Source: UBA4292 sp002395865
GTDB lineage: Bacteria; Bacillota; Clostridia; Lachnospirales; Lachnospiraceae
Reading direction: 5' to 3'
DNA length: 64,000 nucleotides
Assembly: GCA_946533395.1 (NCBI GenBank)
Contig: CAMNBU010000001.1
Coordinates: forward strand, 1-64,000
Positions 42,698 through 50,980 of the stretch are shown here, one piece after another. The number at the start of each line of letters is the position of its first letter. Positions within the stretch are counted from its first letter, which is position 1. Below the pieces are notes generated by a model. The model was given only the letters and a program-made list of their open reading frames with translations, did no database searches and was not told where the DNA came from. The translations under genes were made by a program, and so were the position numbers.

Positions 42698-43873
42698 TTA
42701 TTTACCGAAAGATATGTTGATCACTGTAACTTCGCTGTCGGTACCGACCCTGATGGGCGGCCCGTAATATCCAACACCTGCTGTCACCACGGTCTGCATG
42801 CCGTAGAGCTCCTTCACGCCGTAGGCGTTCTCGTTGAACAGGGGCACGATGAAATTGCCCGGGAATATCTGACCGTCATGCGTGTGTCCGGAGAGGACCG
42901 CGTCCGCGCCGGCCTTTGAAAGCTCCTCGTAGTCCCTTGGCTCGTGCTGGAGCACTATGACAGGCATAGTCTTGTCGACAGACGCCAAAAGCGTGGCTGC
43001 GTCCATCCTGTTGTCCGTGCCGTCACCGGCTCTCTCCCCGTCGATACGTCCCGCAAGTGTAAATGCGTCCGCTATGACCACGCTCTCGTCATAGAGCATG
43101 TTAAAGCCCGACGCCTTGAAGAAATCCTCCATCGACTGCGGCCTGAAGGCCTCGGTGACCGGCGAGATGCAGAAGCCTCCGAAGAGGTTCTCATCCACGT
43201 CGTGATTGCCCGCGACGGCGTACACCCCGTACTTCGCCTCAAGCTTCGACAGCGCCGCGGAGTACTTCTCCGGATCCTTAAGTCCGTCGATGTTGCTTGT
43301 GAATATGTCACCGGCTATGACTATCAGGTCAGGTTTCTGCTCATTTACCATTTGAACCATATTTTCGGTCATCTGCACATTGGAATTAACGCTCAGATGA
43401 AGGTCGGCTAAGAGTACAACCTTGAAGCTGTCAACTGAGCACTCCCTGTCGATATTCAGATCATATGTCACGAGCTTTGTGTTCTGCGCGTGTACAAGGC
43501 CGTATACCGACACTATAAGCGCGATGAGGCATGAAAAATGGAGCGCATGCCCTATCAGCTTCGGGTCGATCTTACCCGCCTTCGTTATTATCTTAAGAAC
43601 TATGGTCGCAAAGAGAACCATTGCTGCGTAGAACATGAAGAAGGCAAACCATATGTTGCCTATCTTCATGCAGATGAACTTAAAATCACTGTTCGGAAGA
43701 TACGCTCCGAGCATGGGTATGACAGCCAGTATCACATAGATGAAGATCCTGAGCGGCCTTGTCTTTTTGCCGATGTTCTTCAGCTGATTGTGATGGTTTA
43801 CGACATATTCCGTGATGATCGAGATAAGCGTCTGCGCGATTATGTACGAGACCAGAAATATTTTACCAAGCAT
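42698..43873 (-). CDS. Membrane-anchored metallophosphoesterase (YaeI-like)
   Basis: 391 residues. Four membrane helices occupy about 1-125, then a calcineurin-like domain: LLADLHLS, VIAGDIFTS, AVAGNHDVDEN, LQHEPRDY and LSGHTHDGQIFPG, which supply the two-metal site. Such proteins hydrolyse phosphate mono- or diesters, sometimes lipid-linked, near the membrane. The C-terminus YYGPPIRVGTDSEVTVINIS is typical of the family. Confidence 0.93.
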   Translation of the reverse strand: MLGKIFLVSYIIAQTLISIITEYVVNHHNQLKNIGKKTRPLRIFIYVILAVIPMLGAYLPNSDFKFICMKIGNIWFAFFMFYAAMVLFATIVLKIITKAGKIDPKLIGHALHFSCLIALIVSVYGLVHAQNTKLVTYDLNIDRECSVDSFKVVLLADLHLSVNSNVQMTENMVQMVNEQKPDLIVIAGDIFTSNIDGLKDPEKYSAALSKLEAKYGVYAVAGNHDVDENLFGGFCISPVTEAFRPQSMEDFFKASGFNMLYDESVVIADAFTLAGRIDGERAGDGTDNRMDAATLLASVDKTMPVIVLQHEPRDYEELSKAGADAVLSGHTHDGQIFPGNFIVPLFNENAYGVKELYGMQTVVTAGVGYYGPPIRVGTDSEVTVINISFGK

Positions 43874-43889
43874 CTGTTTCCCTCTGTAT

Positions 43890-44564
43890 TTATTTATCAG
43901 GGAGCGGCGTGACCTCAGTTACAGTGAGAACTCCTCCCTTTACGAAGAATCTTATGTTATGCCCCGCGAAGCTCACTCCGTAGAGCCTGCTTTCATCATC
44001 CTGATACGCGGGGCGGGGATCCTGCGAAAGAAGCCCCGCAGCCGCCTCCCTCTTATCCTTGGGAAGCTCAAGCAGAAGCTCCTGAGGGAAATCCACGCTG
44101 AGTCCGTAGTCCACGCATTTTTCCGCGAAGCCGTCCACCGCCTCAGGGTGCGCGTCGGTGTAGGAAAGATACGGCTTTATATCTATCACTGCCGTAGAGT
44201 CCCTCATATCCACGCCCGACACATACAGCTTCGGCCCCTCGTCCGTGTATTCAACCCGCTCAAGCTTCACGCACGAGAGCCCTATCGGGTTCGGCCTGAA
44301 GGGCGAGCGCGTGGCAAACACCCCCGCGGGCGTATTGCCCCCGAGCCTCGGCGGGTGCACGGTCGCGTGATATTTGTCCGGCACGTCAAACCTCCACAGC
44401 ACCCAGATGTGCGAAAAGCCCTCTATACCGGCAAAAGCGTCGGGATTTCTGTACTTCGGCAGAAAATCTATCACTCCCGTGAGCTCTTTAACGAGTCCGG
44501 CCTGGCGCGGCACTCCGAACTTCTCGGGCAGGTCGGTGTGCACATACCCTATCACCTCGTACAT
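43890..44564 (-). CDS. trmO: tRNA (adenine(37)-N6)-methyltransferase TrmO (TsaA family)
   Basis: 224 residues. TsaA beta-barrel signature: YVHTDLPEKFGVPRQ, FSHIWVLWRFD, GVFATRSPFRPNPIGLSCVK and VSGVDMRDSTAVIDIKPYL. TrmO methylates N6 of t6A37 in tRNAs reading ACY codons. The extra C-terminal part (about 160-224) is the usual TrmO extension. It lies 1 nt from the acylphosphatase gene in the same direction. Confidence 0.94.
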   Translation of the reverse strand: MYEVIGYVHTDLPEKFGVPRQAGLVKELTGVIDFLPKYRNPDAFAGIEGFSHIWVLWRFDVPDKYHATVHPPRLGGNTPAGVFATRSPFRPNPIGLSCVKLERVEYTDEGPKLYVSGVDMRDSTAVIDIKPYLSYTDAHPEAVDGFAEKCVDYGLSVDFPQELLLELPKDKREAAAGLLSQDPRPAYQDDESRLYGVSFAGHNIRFFVKGGVLTVTEVTPLPDK

Positions 44565-44565
44565 G

Positions 44566-44838
44566 TCACCACCCCCGCACGCTGAAGCCGTATTCGTCGT
44601 CGCGAAGCGCCATGTCGCGGCACTGTATATCGTCTATCCTTATGTACAGGTCTCTGTTCAGCATCTCAAGCATCTTCGCTATGAGTCCGCCCTCGCCCTG
44701 CACCTCCATCTCGACGCTCCCGTCATCGCAGTTGCGCACATATCCGGTGAGTCCCAGCGCCCTTGCGGCGTGGCTTGCCTTGTATCTGAAGCCGCAGCCC
44801 TGCACCCGCCCGCGGCATATATAGTGTTCTCTTATCAT
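44566..44838 (-). CDS. acyP: Acylphosphatase
   Basis: 90 residues. The active-site loop GRVQGCGFRYKA holds the catalytic arginine and GYVRNCDDGSVE the catalytic asparagine. The usual GVGFR is GCGFR here. It hydrolyses acyl phosphates in the cytoplasm. It stands directly before trmO. Confidence 0.95.
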   Translation of the reverse strand: MIREHYICRGRVQGCGFRYKASHAARALGLTGYVRNCDDGSVEMEVQGEGGLIAKMLEMLNRDLYIRIDDIQCRDMALRDDEYGFSVRGW

Positions 44839-44856
44839 CGATAATTATATCTAAAC

Positions 44857-44881
44857 TGCCCCGGAGACGTTCCCCGGGGCA
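44857..44881 (-). terminator. Intrinsic terminator after the small helical protein gene
   Basis: TGCCCCGGGGA pairs with TCTCCGGGGCA (minus strand) around a 3-nt loop, then GTTT and further A/T. It lies 35 nt past the stop codon at 44916. Confidence 0.75.
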
Positions 44882-44915
44882 AATACACTGTGAGGCTTAA
44901 CCGCCCGTCTCAGTA

Positions 44916-45110
44916 TTATTTATTGAACTTCGACATAGCGGTGTCGGAAACATCCTTCACAACATCCTTAACGGAGTCCTTGATGTTCTGGCCCTTCTGT
45001 ACATCGTCGACCTCGCGCTTTACAGCCTCCACAGCCTTGTCAGCAACTGCCTTCACATCGTCCTTTGAAACACTTCCGGCCACCTGTGATGCGATATCCT
45101 TGATATCCAT
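44916..45110 (-). CDS. Small lysine/aspartate-rich helical protein
   Basis: 64 residues from ATG 45110, with AAGGAGG 9 nt upstream. The sequence (MDIKDIASQVAGSVSKDDVK onward) has regular heptad-like Val/Ala spacing (DVKAVADKAVEAVKREVDDV) and KDVVKDVSDTAM, so it is probably one or two amphipathic helices, like LEA or stress-type small proteins. I do not recognise the family. It is a single gene with a terminator; its promoter region is the end of the 113-bp tandem repeat. Confidence 0.75.
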   Translation of the reverse strand: MDIKDIASQVAGSVSKDDVKAVADKAVEAVKREVDDVQKGQNIKDSVKDVVKDVSDTAMSKFNK

Positions 45111-45141
45111 GGTTTCATACCTCCTTATTGTTGATAGTTGT

Positions 45142-45254
45142 ATTATACCATAATGCATTCGCATTATGCAGCCCGTCTTCGACGGTCAGTGTTTTGCTCC
45201 GCAAAACGTACCCGACGCACAGGTGCATCGGGTAGACCCTTCGGGTCTATAAAT
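45142..45254. repeat. 113-bp tandem repeat, unit 1
   Basis: The unit begins ATTATACCATAATGCATTCG. It then holds a chain of short hairpins: AATGC/GCATT with loop ATTC; CCGTC/GACGG with loop TTC; GTTTTGC/GCAAAAC with loop TCC; CCCGA-GCAC/GTGC-TCGGG; and AGACCC/GGGTCT with loop TTC. Read leftward the unit end is TATGGTATAAT, an extended -10-like sequence. It is 111/113 identical to unit 2. Confidence 0.9.
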
Positions 45255-45367
45255 ATTATACCATAATGCATTCGCATTATGCAGCCCGTCTTCGACGGTC
45301 AGTGTTTTGCTTTGCAAAACGTACCCGACGCACAGGTGCATCGGGTAGACCCTTCGGGTCTATAAAT
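45255..45367. repeat. 113-bp tandem repeat, unit 2
   Basis: This is a direct copy of unit 1 with two differences, both in the loop of the GTTTTGC/GCAAAAC hairpin (TCC in unit 1, TTT here). A third copy begins and stops after ATTATACCATA (45368-45378). Every stem is preserved. Confidence 0.9.
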
Positions 45368-45399
45368 ATTATACCATACTTGCGTCCGGTTTACCATAG

Positions 45400-46980
45400 T
45401 TAATTAACCGAAATGAACCCTATCTCCTTCAACTGTATCCTCTTTTTGCCCCTGTAGATAAGGAACAGGGGATGCGTTCCGTGCACAGCCCCGAGATCCG
45501 CGCTGTACTCTTTCCACTCGGACTGCGTCTCATCGAGTTCTATGACCGCAACCGGGTCACCGTCCTGCGCGAGTCTCACCTCTATGCAGGGCGCACCATC
45601 GTAATCATCTATCTGCGTGACATCCGTCTCGCCCCTCGTGTCCTCCCTCTCGGGAGCGTCGCTCACGACGCGGTTAGCGTCTGTCTCTGTGCGGGCGGTT
45701 ACGGTGAATGTGTACTTCCCGTCAAAAGCGAAATATTTAAAGCCGATGAGTGTGCCGTTGCCCACCTCGCCGATGAACCTCTCTTCACCCGCGTTGGTCA
45801 CATTCGGGAAAGCCCTTTTATAGATGCTGTTGCAGCCGTGGGGCATATTTCCGTCGGTTATATTGCAGGCAATGGGCGCGGGATATGTGCCGGATGCCAC
45901 AAGAGGCCCGCCGTTTAATCCGCAGCTGGTCATCTCGACCTGGGCAATGCTTCCGTCCTTCGCTATCTCTATCTCCTGCGCGCAGGCCTGGCGGCTGTAG
46001 TCCGACTTGTGCGTAAGCCTATGGTAGAATACATACCATTTGCCGTTGATGCACTCGATGCTTCCGTGTGTGGTACCGGTCATGTTCATGCGCTTCGTGT
46101 TGCCCTTGTAGCCGATATCGCCGTTTGATACGATCGTTCCGCCGAATATAAAATCCCTGTCGGGCTTATCGCTCGTGGCGTAGCACAGCTCGTGGTTTTG
46201 CATGGAGGAGTACACGAAATAATACTTATCCCCCACCTTCCTGAGGGAAGATGCCTCGAAGAAGGGATGCTCCTCAAATGAAGTGCCCTTCACCCTGTAG
46301 GGTATGATGTGATGCGGTGGCTCGGCGATAGTGAGCATATCGTCCTTAAGGGTCACCGTCACCGGTCCCATGATCGAGTCAGGGTAGGACATGATCTCCT
46401 CCTTCGTCCTGCCGAACATGTTCATCATGGCACCCATGAACCATCCCTCATCGGGAGAGTAATCATCCCTCTCCTCGAAATCGTACTGTGTTCCATAGCA
46501 GAGCCTTATCACGCCGTTATCGTTCATTACGGCGGGATCAAAGCACACATATCTCATCATATCGGTGCCGTCCTCATTGCGCACATGGCCTATGTACTCA
46601 TAAGGTCCCGCCGGCGAGTCCGAAACGGCCACGCTTATCGGTTCGGTATAACCTCCCTCACCGTAGTCGCCGGACATACAGTAATAGAGATAGTATCTGC
46701 CGTCATTGCCCTGCACTACATCCGGCGCGTACATGTATTTTCTGCGCGGGTATGCGGGGTCCTGGCTCGCGCGGTATGAAACGCCCTCGCACCTCCAGTC
46801 TGTGAGATCATTTACAGGGGCTGACCACACAGTGTAGTCCAGCATACAGAAGGTCCAGCCTCCCTCGCAGTCATGCGAGCCGTAAATATATACTCTGTCG
46901 CCGAAAACATGGGGTTCTCCATCGGGAATATATTCGTAAAGCGGAAGGAACGGATTATATACCTGTCTTTTGTCGTTCAT
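45400..46980 (-). CDS. GH43 glycoside hydrolase with C-terminal carbohydrate-binding-like domain
   Basis: 526 residues from ATG 46980 (AAGGAG upstream). There is no signal peptide, so it is intracellular. The propeller begins with YEYIPDGEPHVFGDRVYIYG; the aspartates are in YMYAPDVVQGNDGRYY and CFDPAVMNDNGVIRL, and the acid glutamate is in PFFEASSLRKVGDKYYF. After about residue 385 a beta-sandwich (GNGTLIGFKYFAFDGKYTFT) resembles CBM6-type domains. It probably removes arabinose or xylose from oligosaccharides. A TTGACA-18-TATAAT promoter makes it a separate unit. Confidence 0.9.
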   Translation of the reverse strand: MNDKRQVYNPFLPLYEYIPDGEPHVFGDRVYIYGSHDCEGGWTFCMLDYTVWSAPVNDLTDWRCEGVSYRASQDPAYPRRKYMYAPDVVQGNDGRYYLYYCMSGDYGEGGYTEPISVAVSDSPAGPYEYIGHVRNEDGTDMMRYVCFDPAVMNDNGVIRLCYGTQYDFEERDDYSPDEGWFMGAMMNMFGRTKEEIMSYPDSIMGPVTVTLKDDMLTIAEPPHHIIPYRVKGTSFEEHPFFEASSLRKVGDKYYFVYSSMQNHELCYATSDKPDRDFIFGGTIVSNGDIGYKGNTKRMNMTGTTHGSIECINGKWYVFYHRLTHKSDYSRQACAQEIEIAKDGSIAQVEMTSCGLNGGPLVASGTYPAPIACNITDGNMPHGCNSIYKRAFPNVTNAGEERFIGEVGNGTLIGFKYFAFDGKYTFTVTARTETDANRVVSDAPEREDTRGETDVTQIDDYDGAPCIEVRLAQDGDPVAVIELDETQSEWKEYSADLGAVHGTHPLFLIYRGKKRIQLKEIGFISVN

Positions 46981-47010
46981 ATCGCACGCTCCTTTTTGAA
47001 TTATAGTCAA

Positions 47011-47040
47011 ATTATAATGCTCTCCCGCCTCTTATGTCAA
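47011..47040 (-). promoter_or_regulatory. Promoter of the GH43 gene at 45400-46980
   Basis: TTGACA (47035-47040), 18-nt spacer, TATAAT (47011-47016), about 30 nt upstream of the start codon. Confidence 0.75.
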
Positions 47041-47098
47041 GGTCTATCCGGGCCGGGTGTCATTTTCACACTGCTCAGCATCCCTCAGGCAATAAAAA

Positions 47099-47121
47099 AG
47101 GGGGCTGTAAAATCAGCCCTC
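47099..47121 (-). terminator. Intrinsic terminator after the sigma/anti-sigma pair
   Basis: Read leftward, GGGCTG pairs with CAGCCC around ATTTTA and is followed by CC and six T. It begins 4 nt past the stop of the gene ending at 47125. Confidence 0.85.
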
Positions 47122-47124
47122 TCC

Positions 47125-47628
47125 TCATTGGCTCTCAGTTTCGGAGGTATTGTCTTTCTCCGCGGGGATCTCATAATTCAGGACATTACCGCCTATGCCG
47201 TTGCTCAACATATAGTTTATGCTGTCGAGCTTTTCCCCGGTGCGGATATAGTACATATTTCTGGTATCCTCCTCTATCTTCTGCACCTCGACTATCGGAA
47301 CGGTTTCTCCGCTATCCTTTTGAAGTCCCCACTCTCTGCCCTCGTCATTGATCTCCTCGTCGCTCACAACTACAATGATACCGTCTTCCTCACGATGGGC
47401 CTCGATCACCCTGTAGGGCTTTATCTGAGCCATTTGCGTGACGTCACCGCTGTCCACACTCGTGTGGTTCCTGTAAACCGATATAATAATTATCAGTGCC
47501 AGAACACCTATCGCAGTCGCAGCAATGCTCAACAGCCTTATAAACTTTATTCTTTCGCGGCGCAGATACTCATCCCTGGCCGCAAGCACGATCTTTTTCA
47601 TTCTTTCAGTGTTCTTCATATTCGTCAC
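47125..47628 (-). CDS. Membrane protein, candidate anti-sigma factor
   Basis: 167 residues from GTG 47628 (GGAGG 6 nt upstream); an ATG three codons later is the alternative. Residues 1-30 are cytoplasmic and basic (MKKIVLAARDEYLRRERIKF), one membrane helix spans about 31-50, and an acidic extracellular domain follows. The gene overlaps the end of an ECF sigma gene by 23 nt, the common sigma/anti-sigma layout. No zinc motif is present. Assignment rests on context and topology. Confidence 0.65.
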   Translation of the reverse strand: MTNMKNTERMKKIVLAARDEYLRRERIKFIRLLSIAATAIGVLALIIIISVYRNHTSVDSGDVTQMAQIKPYRVIEAHREEDGIIVVVSDEEINDEGREWGLQKDSGETVPIVEVQKIEEDTRNMYYIRTGEKLDSINYMLSNGIGGNVLNYEIPAEKDNTSETESQ

Positions 47629-48172
47629 CGCCCTCCTCCATCATCCGCCTATAGCTTTCTCTTGCTTTTTCTATGATCTTGTATGCCCTTCTGGGTCTCA
47701 TACCCATCACCTTTGCGATCTCAGCAGGGCTGAAATTCTTGATATACATAAGATACAGTATCTGGCGGTGCTCCTCATTCAGCCGCCCGAGGGATCTGAT
47801 AAAATTTTCCTGTTCCTCCATGAGTAAGCACAGCTCCTGCGGATCCTCCTCCATCGGCCCGGCGATACTGTTAAGCTTCTCCTCATCCATTTCAAGCCGC
47901 TGAAGTATCGACATTCTGCCTTTCCACGCATTTATGGCGCAGTTCCTTGCTATTTTGTAGACCCAAGCCCCGAACGTTCCATTACCTCTGTATATACTTT
48001 TCTTAAGCGATATCCTGATGAAAACCTCCTGGACGACATCCTCGGCATCGTGATAGTTCCCCAGTATTCCCTCCACGAAGCGCATAAGATCACTGTAGAA
48101 CCCATCGATCACGCCGCCGATAGCCTCATCGTCGCCCTCAAGATATTTTCTGTAATACTCCTCCGGTGTCAT
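47606..48172 (-). CDS. ECF RNA polymerase sigma factor
   Basis: 188 residues. Region 2 includes YSDLMRFVEGILGNYHDAED followed by VVQEVFIRI and TFGAWVYKIARNCAINAWKG. Region 4 is LNEEHRQILYLMYIKNFSPA leading into EIAKVMGM. A strong ribosome binding site (TGGAGGATT) precedes the ATG. It is coupled to the membrane partner downstream. The C-terminal tail MEEGGDEYEEH encodes the partner's ribosome binding site. Confidence 0.93.
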   Translation of the reverse strand: MTPEEYYRKYLEGDDEAIGGVIDGFYSDLMRFVEGILGNYHDAEDVVQEVFIRISLKKSIYRGNGTFGAWVYKIARNCAINAWKGRMSILQRLEMDEEKLNSIAGPMEEDPQELCLLMEEQENFIRSLGRLNEEHRQILYLMYIKNFSPAEIAKVMGMRPRRAYKIIEKARESYRRMMEEGGDEYEEH

Positions 48173-48447
48173 AATCCTCCAAATGCGGCAGGCAAAACGG
48201 GCCGAAGCTGCCGCTGATCATTGATCCATAAATTTGTAAATAGGCCCATTTTTCAAAGAGCAGTATACTTCTTCACCGCTGATGATAAAGCTGATGCTTT
48301 CCGCCCTGCAAATGCAATGCGGCTCTGCAAATCTAAGCTCTCATATTAATACCGGATCATCAGACAGATCTTCTACCTGTAAGACAATTCTTCCGACCCC
48401 GATTCCCCCTCCAGATTGTATTTTTTAGGATACAATCCTGTATTTTT
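48173..48447. other. Intergenic region between proA terminator and ECF sigma gene
   Basis: About 275 nt with no credible gene. Only loose promoter-like matches are seen on the minus strand. The promoter of the sigma gene is presumably here and may be recognised by the sigma factor itself. Confidence 0.5.
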
Positions 48448-48450
48448 GCA

Positions 48451-48482
48451 AAAAAATCCGGCAGAGCGCGCCCTGCCGGTAA
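48451..48482 (-). terminator. Intrinsic terminator after proA
   Basis: CCGGCAG pairs with CTGCCGG around GGCGCGCT and is followed by ATTTTTTTG on the minus strand. Confidence 0.85.
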
Positions 48483-48494
48483 AATAATATTCCG

Positions 48495-49772
48495 TTACAG
48501 ATCTCTGTGGTGGAACTGCTTCTTGCCCGATGCATAATCGCCCACGATCTGGCCGTTTCCGCGCAGAAGATATTTATATGTCGTGAGGCCCTCGAGTCCC
48601 ACAGGTCCTCTCGCGTGAAGCTTGCTCGTGCTGATACCCACCTCGGCTCCGAAGCCGTACCTGAAGCCATCCGCAAATCTGGTGGAGCAGTTCTGATAGA
48701 CTCCCGCAGAGTCCACGAGCTGCATGAAGCGCGCCGCTGTCTTGTCATTTTCGGTGATGATGCAGTCGGTGTGGTGCGAGCCGAAGCGATTGATATGCTC
48801 TATCGCCTCGTCCACGCCGTCCACTATCTTCACTGACAGTGTCCATGCGAGGTACTCGGTATTATACTCGTCATCACCCATAAGTTCTGCATCGATGAGC
48901 TGCGAGGTCTCGGCATTTGCGCGCAGCTTCACTCCCGCGTCTGTAAGCGCCTTCGCTATCGCAGGAAGCGCAGTCTTCGCTATGCGCCTGTCCACAAGAA
49001 GAGTCTCGGTAGCATTGCATGCTGCGCTGTACTGGGTCTTCGCGTCAATGATTATCGGTATGGCCTTTTCTATGTCGGCATCTCCGTCCACATATGTATG
49101 GCATACGCCGTCGGAATGTCCCATGACGGGTATTTTCGTGTTGTCCATGATGTATCTCACGAACGCGTTCGAGCCTCTGGGTATGATGAGATCCACATAG
49201 CCCTCGCACTTTAAGAGTTCATCTATCTCGGAGTGCGCCTCCGCCTGAAATAAGCACCCTTCAGGTGCTCCGCCCTTCAAAGCAGCCTTCTTTATCACGT
49301 TAAAGAGCACCCTGTTGGTATTTGCGGTCTCCTTGCCGCCCTTTAGGAGGGCACAGTTGCCGCTCTTTATGCACAGCGCGGATATCTGAATGAGCGCGTC
49401 GGGTCTGGCCTCAAATATGATACCGATCACGCCTATGGGGCAGGACACACGGCTGAGCACCAGTCCCTCGTCGAGTTCTCTCTCAAGCAGCTTTCTGCCC
49501 AAAGGATCGGGCAGGCCTATAAGCTGGGTGATACCGCTCACGCAGTCCTCCATCTTGTGGTCGTCAAACTTCAGCCTCTTCATCACAGCCTCGGCTATAC
49601 CGTTCTTCTTCGCGGCCTCCATATCGGCCACATTTGCCGCAAATATCTCGTCCCTGCTCGCCTTCAGCGCCTCGCACACTTTAGCCAGTATAGCGTTACG
49701 GGCCTCCCCCGACATCGCCGCCATCTTAGGCGCGTCGGCCTTCATCATCATTGCCGCTTTTTTTACGTCCAT
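48495..49772 (-). CDS. proA: Glutamate-5-semialdehyde dehydrogenase (gamma-glutamyl phosphate reductase)
   Basis: 425 residues from ATG 49772 (GGGGAGG upstream). It reduces gamma-glutamyl phosphate in proline synthesis. The catalytic cysteine is in YSAACNATETLLVD; IGVIGIIFEARPDALIQIS and LKGGKETANTN are family motifs, and IGISTSKLHARGP (VGISTSKLHARGP here) ends the domain. proB, usually adjacent, is missing from the neighbourhood; a GNAT gene stands immediately upstream. Confidence 0.96.
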   Translation of the reverse strand: MDVKKAAMMMKADAPKMAAMSGEARNAILAKVCEALKASRDEIFAANVADMEAAKKNGIAEAVMKRLKFDDHKMEDCVSGITQLIGLPDPLGRKLLERELDEGLVLSRVSCPIGVIGIIFEARPDALIQISALCIKSGNCALLKGGKETANTNRVLFNVIKKAALKGGAPEGCLFQAEAHSEIDELLKCEGYVDLIIPRGSNAFVRYIMDNTKIPVMGHSDGVCHTYVDGDADIEKAIPIIIDAKTQYSAACNATETLLVDRRIAKTALPAIAKALTDAGVKLRANAETSQLIDAELMGDDEYNTEYLAWTLSVKIVDGVDEAIEHINRFGSHHTDCIITENDKTAARFMQLVDSAGVYQNCSTRFADGFRYGFGAEVGISTSKLHARGPVGLEGLTTYKYLLRGNGQIVGDYASGKKQFHHRDL

Positions 49773-49773
49773 T

Positions 49774-50304
49774 CTACACCTCCCCATGCTCTGCGATGAT
49801 CTTCTCCATCCAGATCATATTGTACCAGCGGCCGAATTTGTGACCGCACTTATGAAACGTTCCTATCTTTTCAAAGCCCATTCTCACGTGAAATCTCTCA
49901 CTGTCCCTCGTCAGATACTCATCCTCTTCACCCACAGGATCTCCTATGCACGCATACATATTCGTGAAGCCGATCTCCTTAAGCCTTCTCTCCATCTCCT
50001 CATACAGCAACCGCCCGGTGCCTTCGCCCCTTCTGCTTCCGTCCAGGTAAATAGTCAGCTCGCACGATCTGTCATACGCGGCTCTTCCCACGAACGCGCT
50101 CGCGTACGCATAACCGACGGCCCTGCCGTTCTCCTCTGCCACTATATATGGATACTTTCCGAGTCTGCTCCTTATCCTTTCCGCAAACTCTGCCAACGCC
50201 GGCACCTCTGTCTCAAACGACACCGCCGTGTCCGTCACGTACCACGCATATATCCGCAGCAGCTCCTGCGCGTCCTCCACTCTCACGTCCCTGATCGATA
50301 TCAT
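49774..50304 (-). CDS. GNAT N-acetyltransferase, phosphinothricin/methionine-sulfone acetyltransferase-like
   Basis: 176 residues. SIRDVRVEDAQELLRIYAWY, TDTAVSFETEVP and YDRSCELTIYLDGSRRGEGTG with the acetyl-CoA loop, then MYACIGDP and HVRMGFEKIGTFHKCGHKFG, match the PAT/MnaT subgroup, which acetylates small amino-acid analogues. The stop codon lies 1 nt before the proA start, so translation is likely coupled. Confidence 0.88.
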   Translation of the reverse strand: MISIRDVRVEDAQELLRIYAWYVTDTAVSFETEVPALAEFAERIRSRLGKYPYIVAEENGRAVGYAYASAFVGRAAYDRSCELTIYLDGSRRGEGTGRLLYEEMERRLKEIGFTNMYACIGDPVGEEDEYLTRDSERFHVRMGFEKIGTFHKCGHKFGRWYNMIWMEKIIAEHGEV

Positions 50305-50464
50305 CCCGGGTCCTCCTCTTGCTCGTACAATGATGAAATCCTTCGCTTCGCTCAGGATTTCTCTGAAACAACAGCCGCAGGCGTCCGGCTGGCGGACTGT
50401 TACGATTACTGCGTAATCGTAACATATGACGGCGGCTTACTTTCTTCCCACCGGAACAGCCATC

Positions 50465-50535
50465 GTAGTAAAAAAACCCCGGCGGACACAACCTCCGCTT
50501 CGCTTCGTGATGGTCCGCCGGAGTATTTTTACTCC
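50465..50535. repeat. Hairpin repeat element, copy C
   Basis: GTAGTAAAAAAACCCCGGCG pairs with CGCCGGAGTATTTTTACTC; the interior has CCTCCGCTTCGCTTCGTGAT. It shares the layout of the copy at 6045-6131. Confidence 0.75.
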
Positions 50536-50599
50536 TCCGGCTTACGCTGTTATATGCCCGCCGCCTGCCGGTATAACCACTACGTGCAGACCGGACGCC

Positions 50600-50671
50600 G
50601 AAGATATATAAGCAGTTCCACTGCGACACAAAAGCATTGGTTGTGTCTTGTGTAACTGCTTATATATCTCC
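50600..50671. repeat. Long palindrome
   Basis: GAAGATATATAAGCAGTT is matched inverted by AACTGCTTATATATCTCC, with ACACAA/TTGTGT pairing inside. A partial inverted copy of its middle (ACCAATGCTTTTGCG) follows at 50718-50732. Confidence 0.7.
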
Positions 50672-50826
50672 GCCTGATAATGTCAGACGGAGGGAAGCGG
50701 AAATCGAACAAGGCGCGACCAATGCTTTTGCGCAGCAGTGAGATTTTCGCTGAGTGACGTCGTCAGCGAAGTGCGTGGCGGGGCAACTGTCAGGCGGCGG
50801 GACCTTAGATGTGTAGGGAGGAGGAT

Positions 50827-50880
50827 GAAAATACCTGAGCCGACCATCACGAAGGCTGCGTCGGCGAGGGTTTTTTCATC
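50827..50880. repeat. Hairpin repeat element, copy D (inverted relative to C)
   Basis: The reverse complement starts GATGAAAAAACCCTCGCCGA and ends GGCTCAGGTATTTTCATC, with TTCGTGATGGTCGG in the interior as in copy C. Confidence 0.7.
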
Positions 50881-50902
50881 CGACGACCGTTCCGGAGCCA
50901 AT

Positions 50903-50980
50903 AAAGTAAGCCGCCGTGGTCCATAAAGTAAGCCGCCGTGGACTCCGATGGCTGTTCCGGTGAGAAGAAAGTAAGCCGCC
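50903..50980. repeat. Three short direct repeats at the right end of the element
   Basis: AAAGTAAGCCGCCGTGG occurs twice 20 nt apart, then AAAGTAAGCCGCCATGG once more. The last copy belongs to the terminal inverted repeat. Confidence 0.75.

Noticed and set aside
45142..45378. CRISPR-like array
   Set aside because: Only two full units, no unique spacers between them, and no cas genes; it is a plain tandem duplication.
49390..50655. 421-codon plus-strand open frame
   Set aside because: Antisense to proA and the GNAT gene and running into the repeat island; no family motif.
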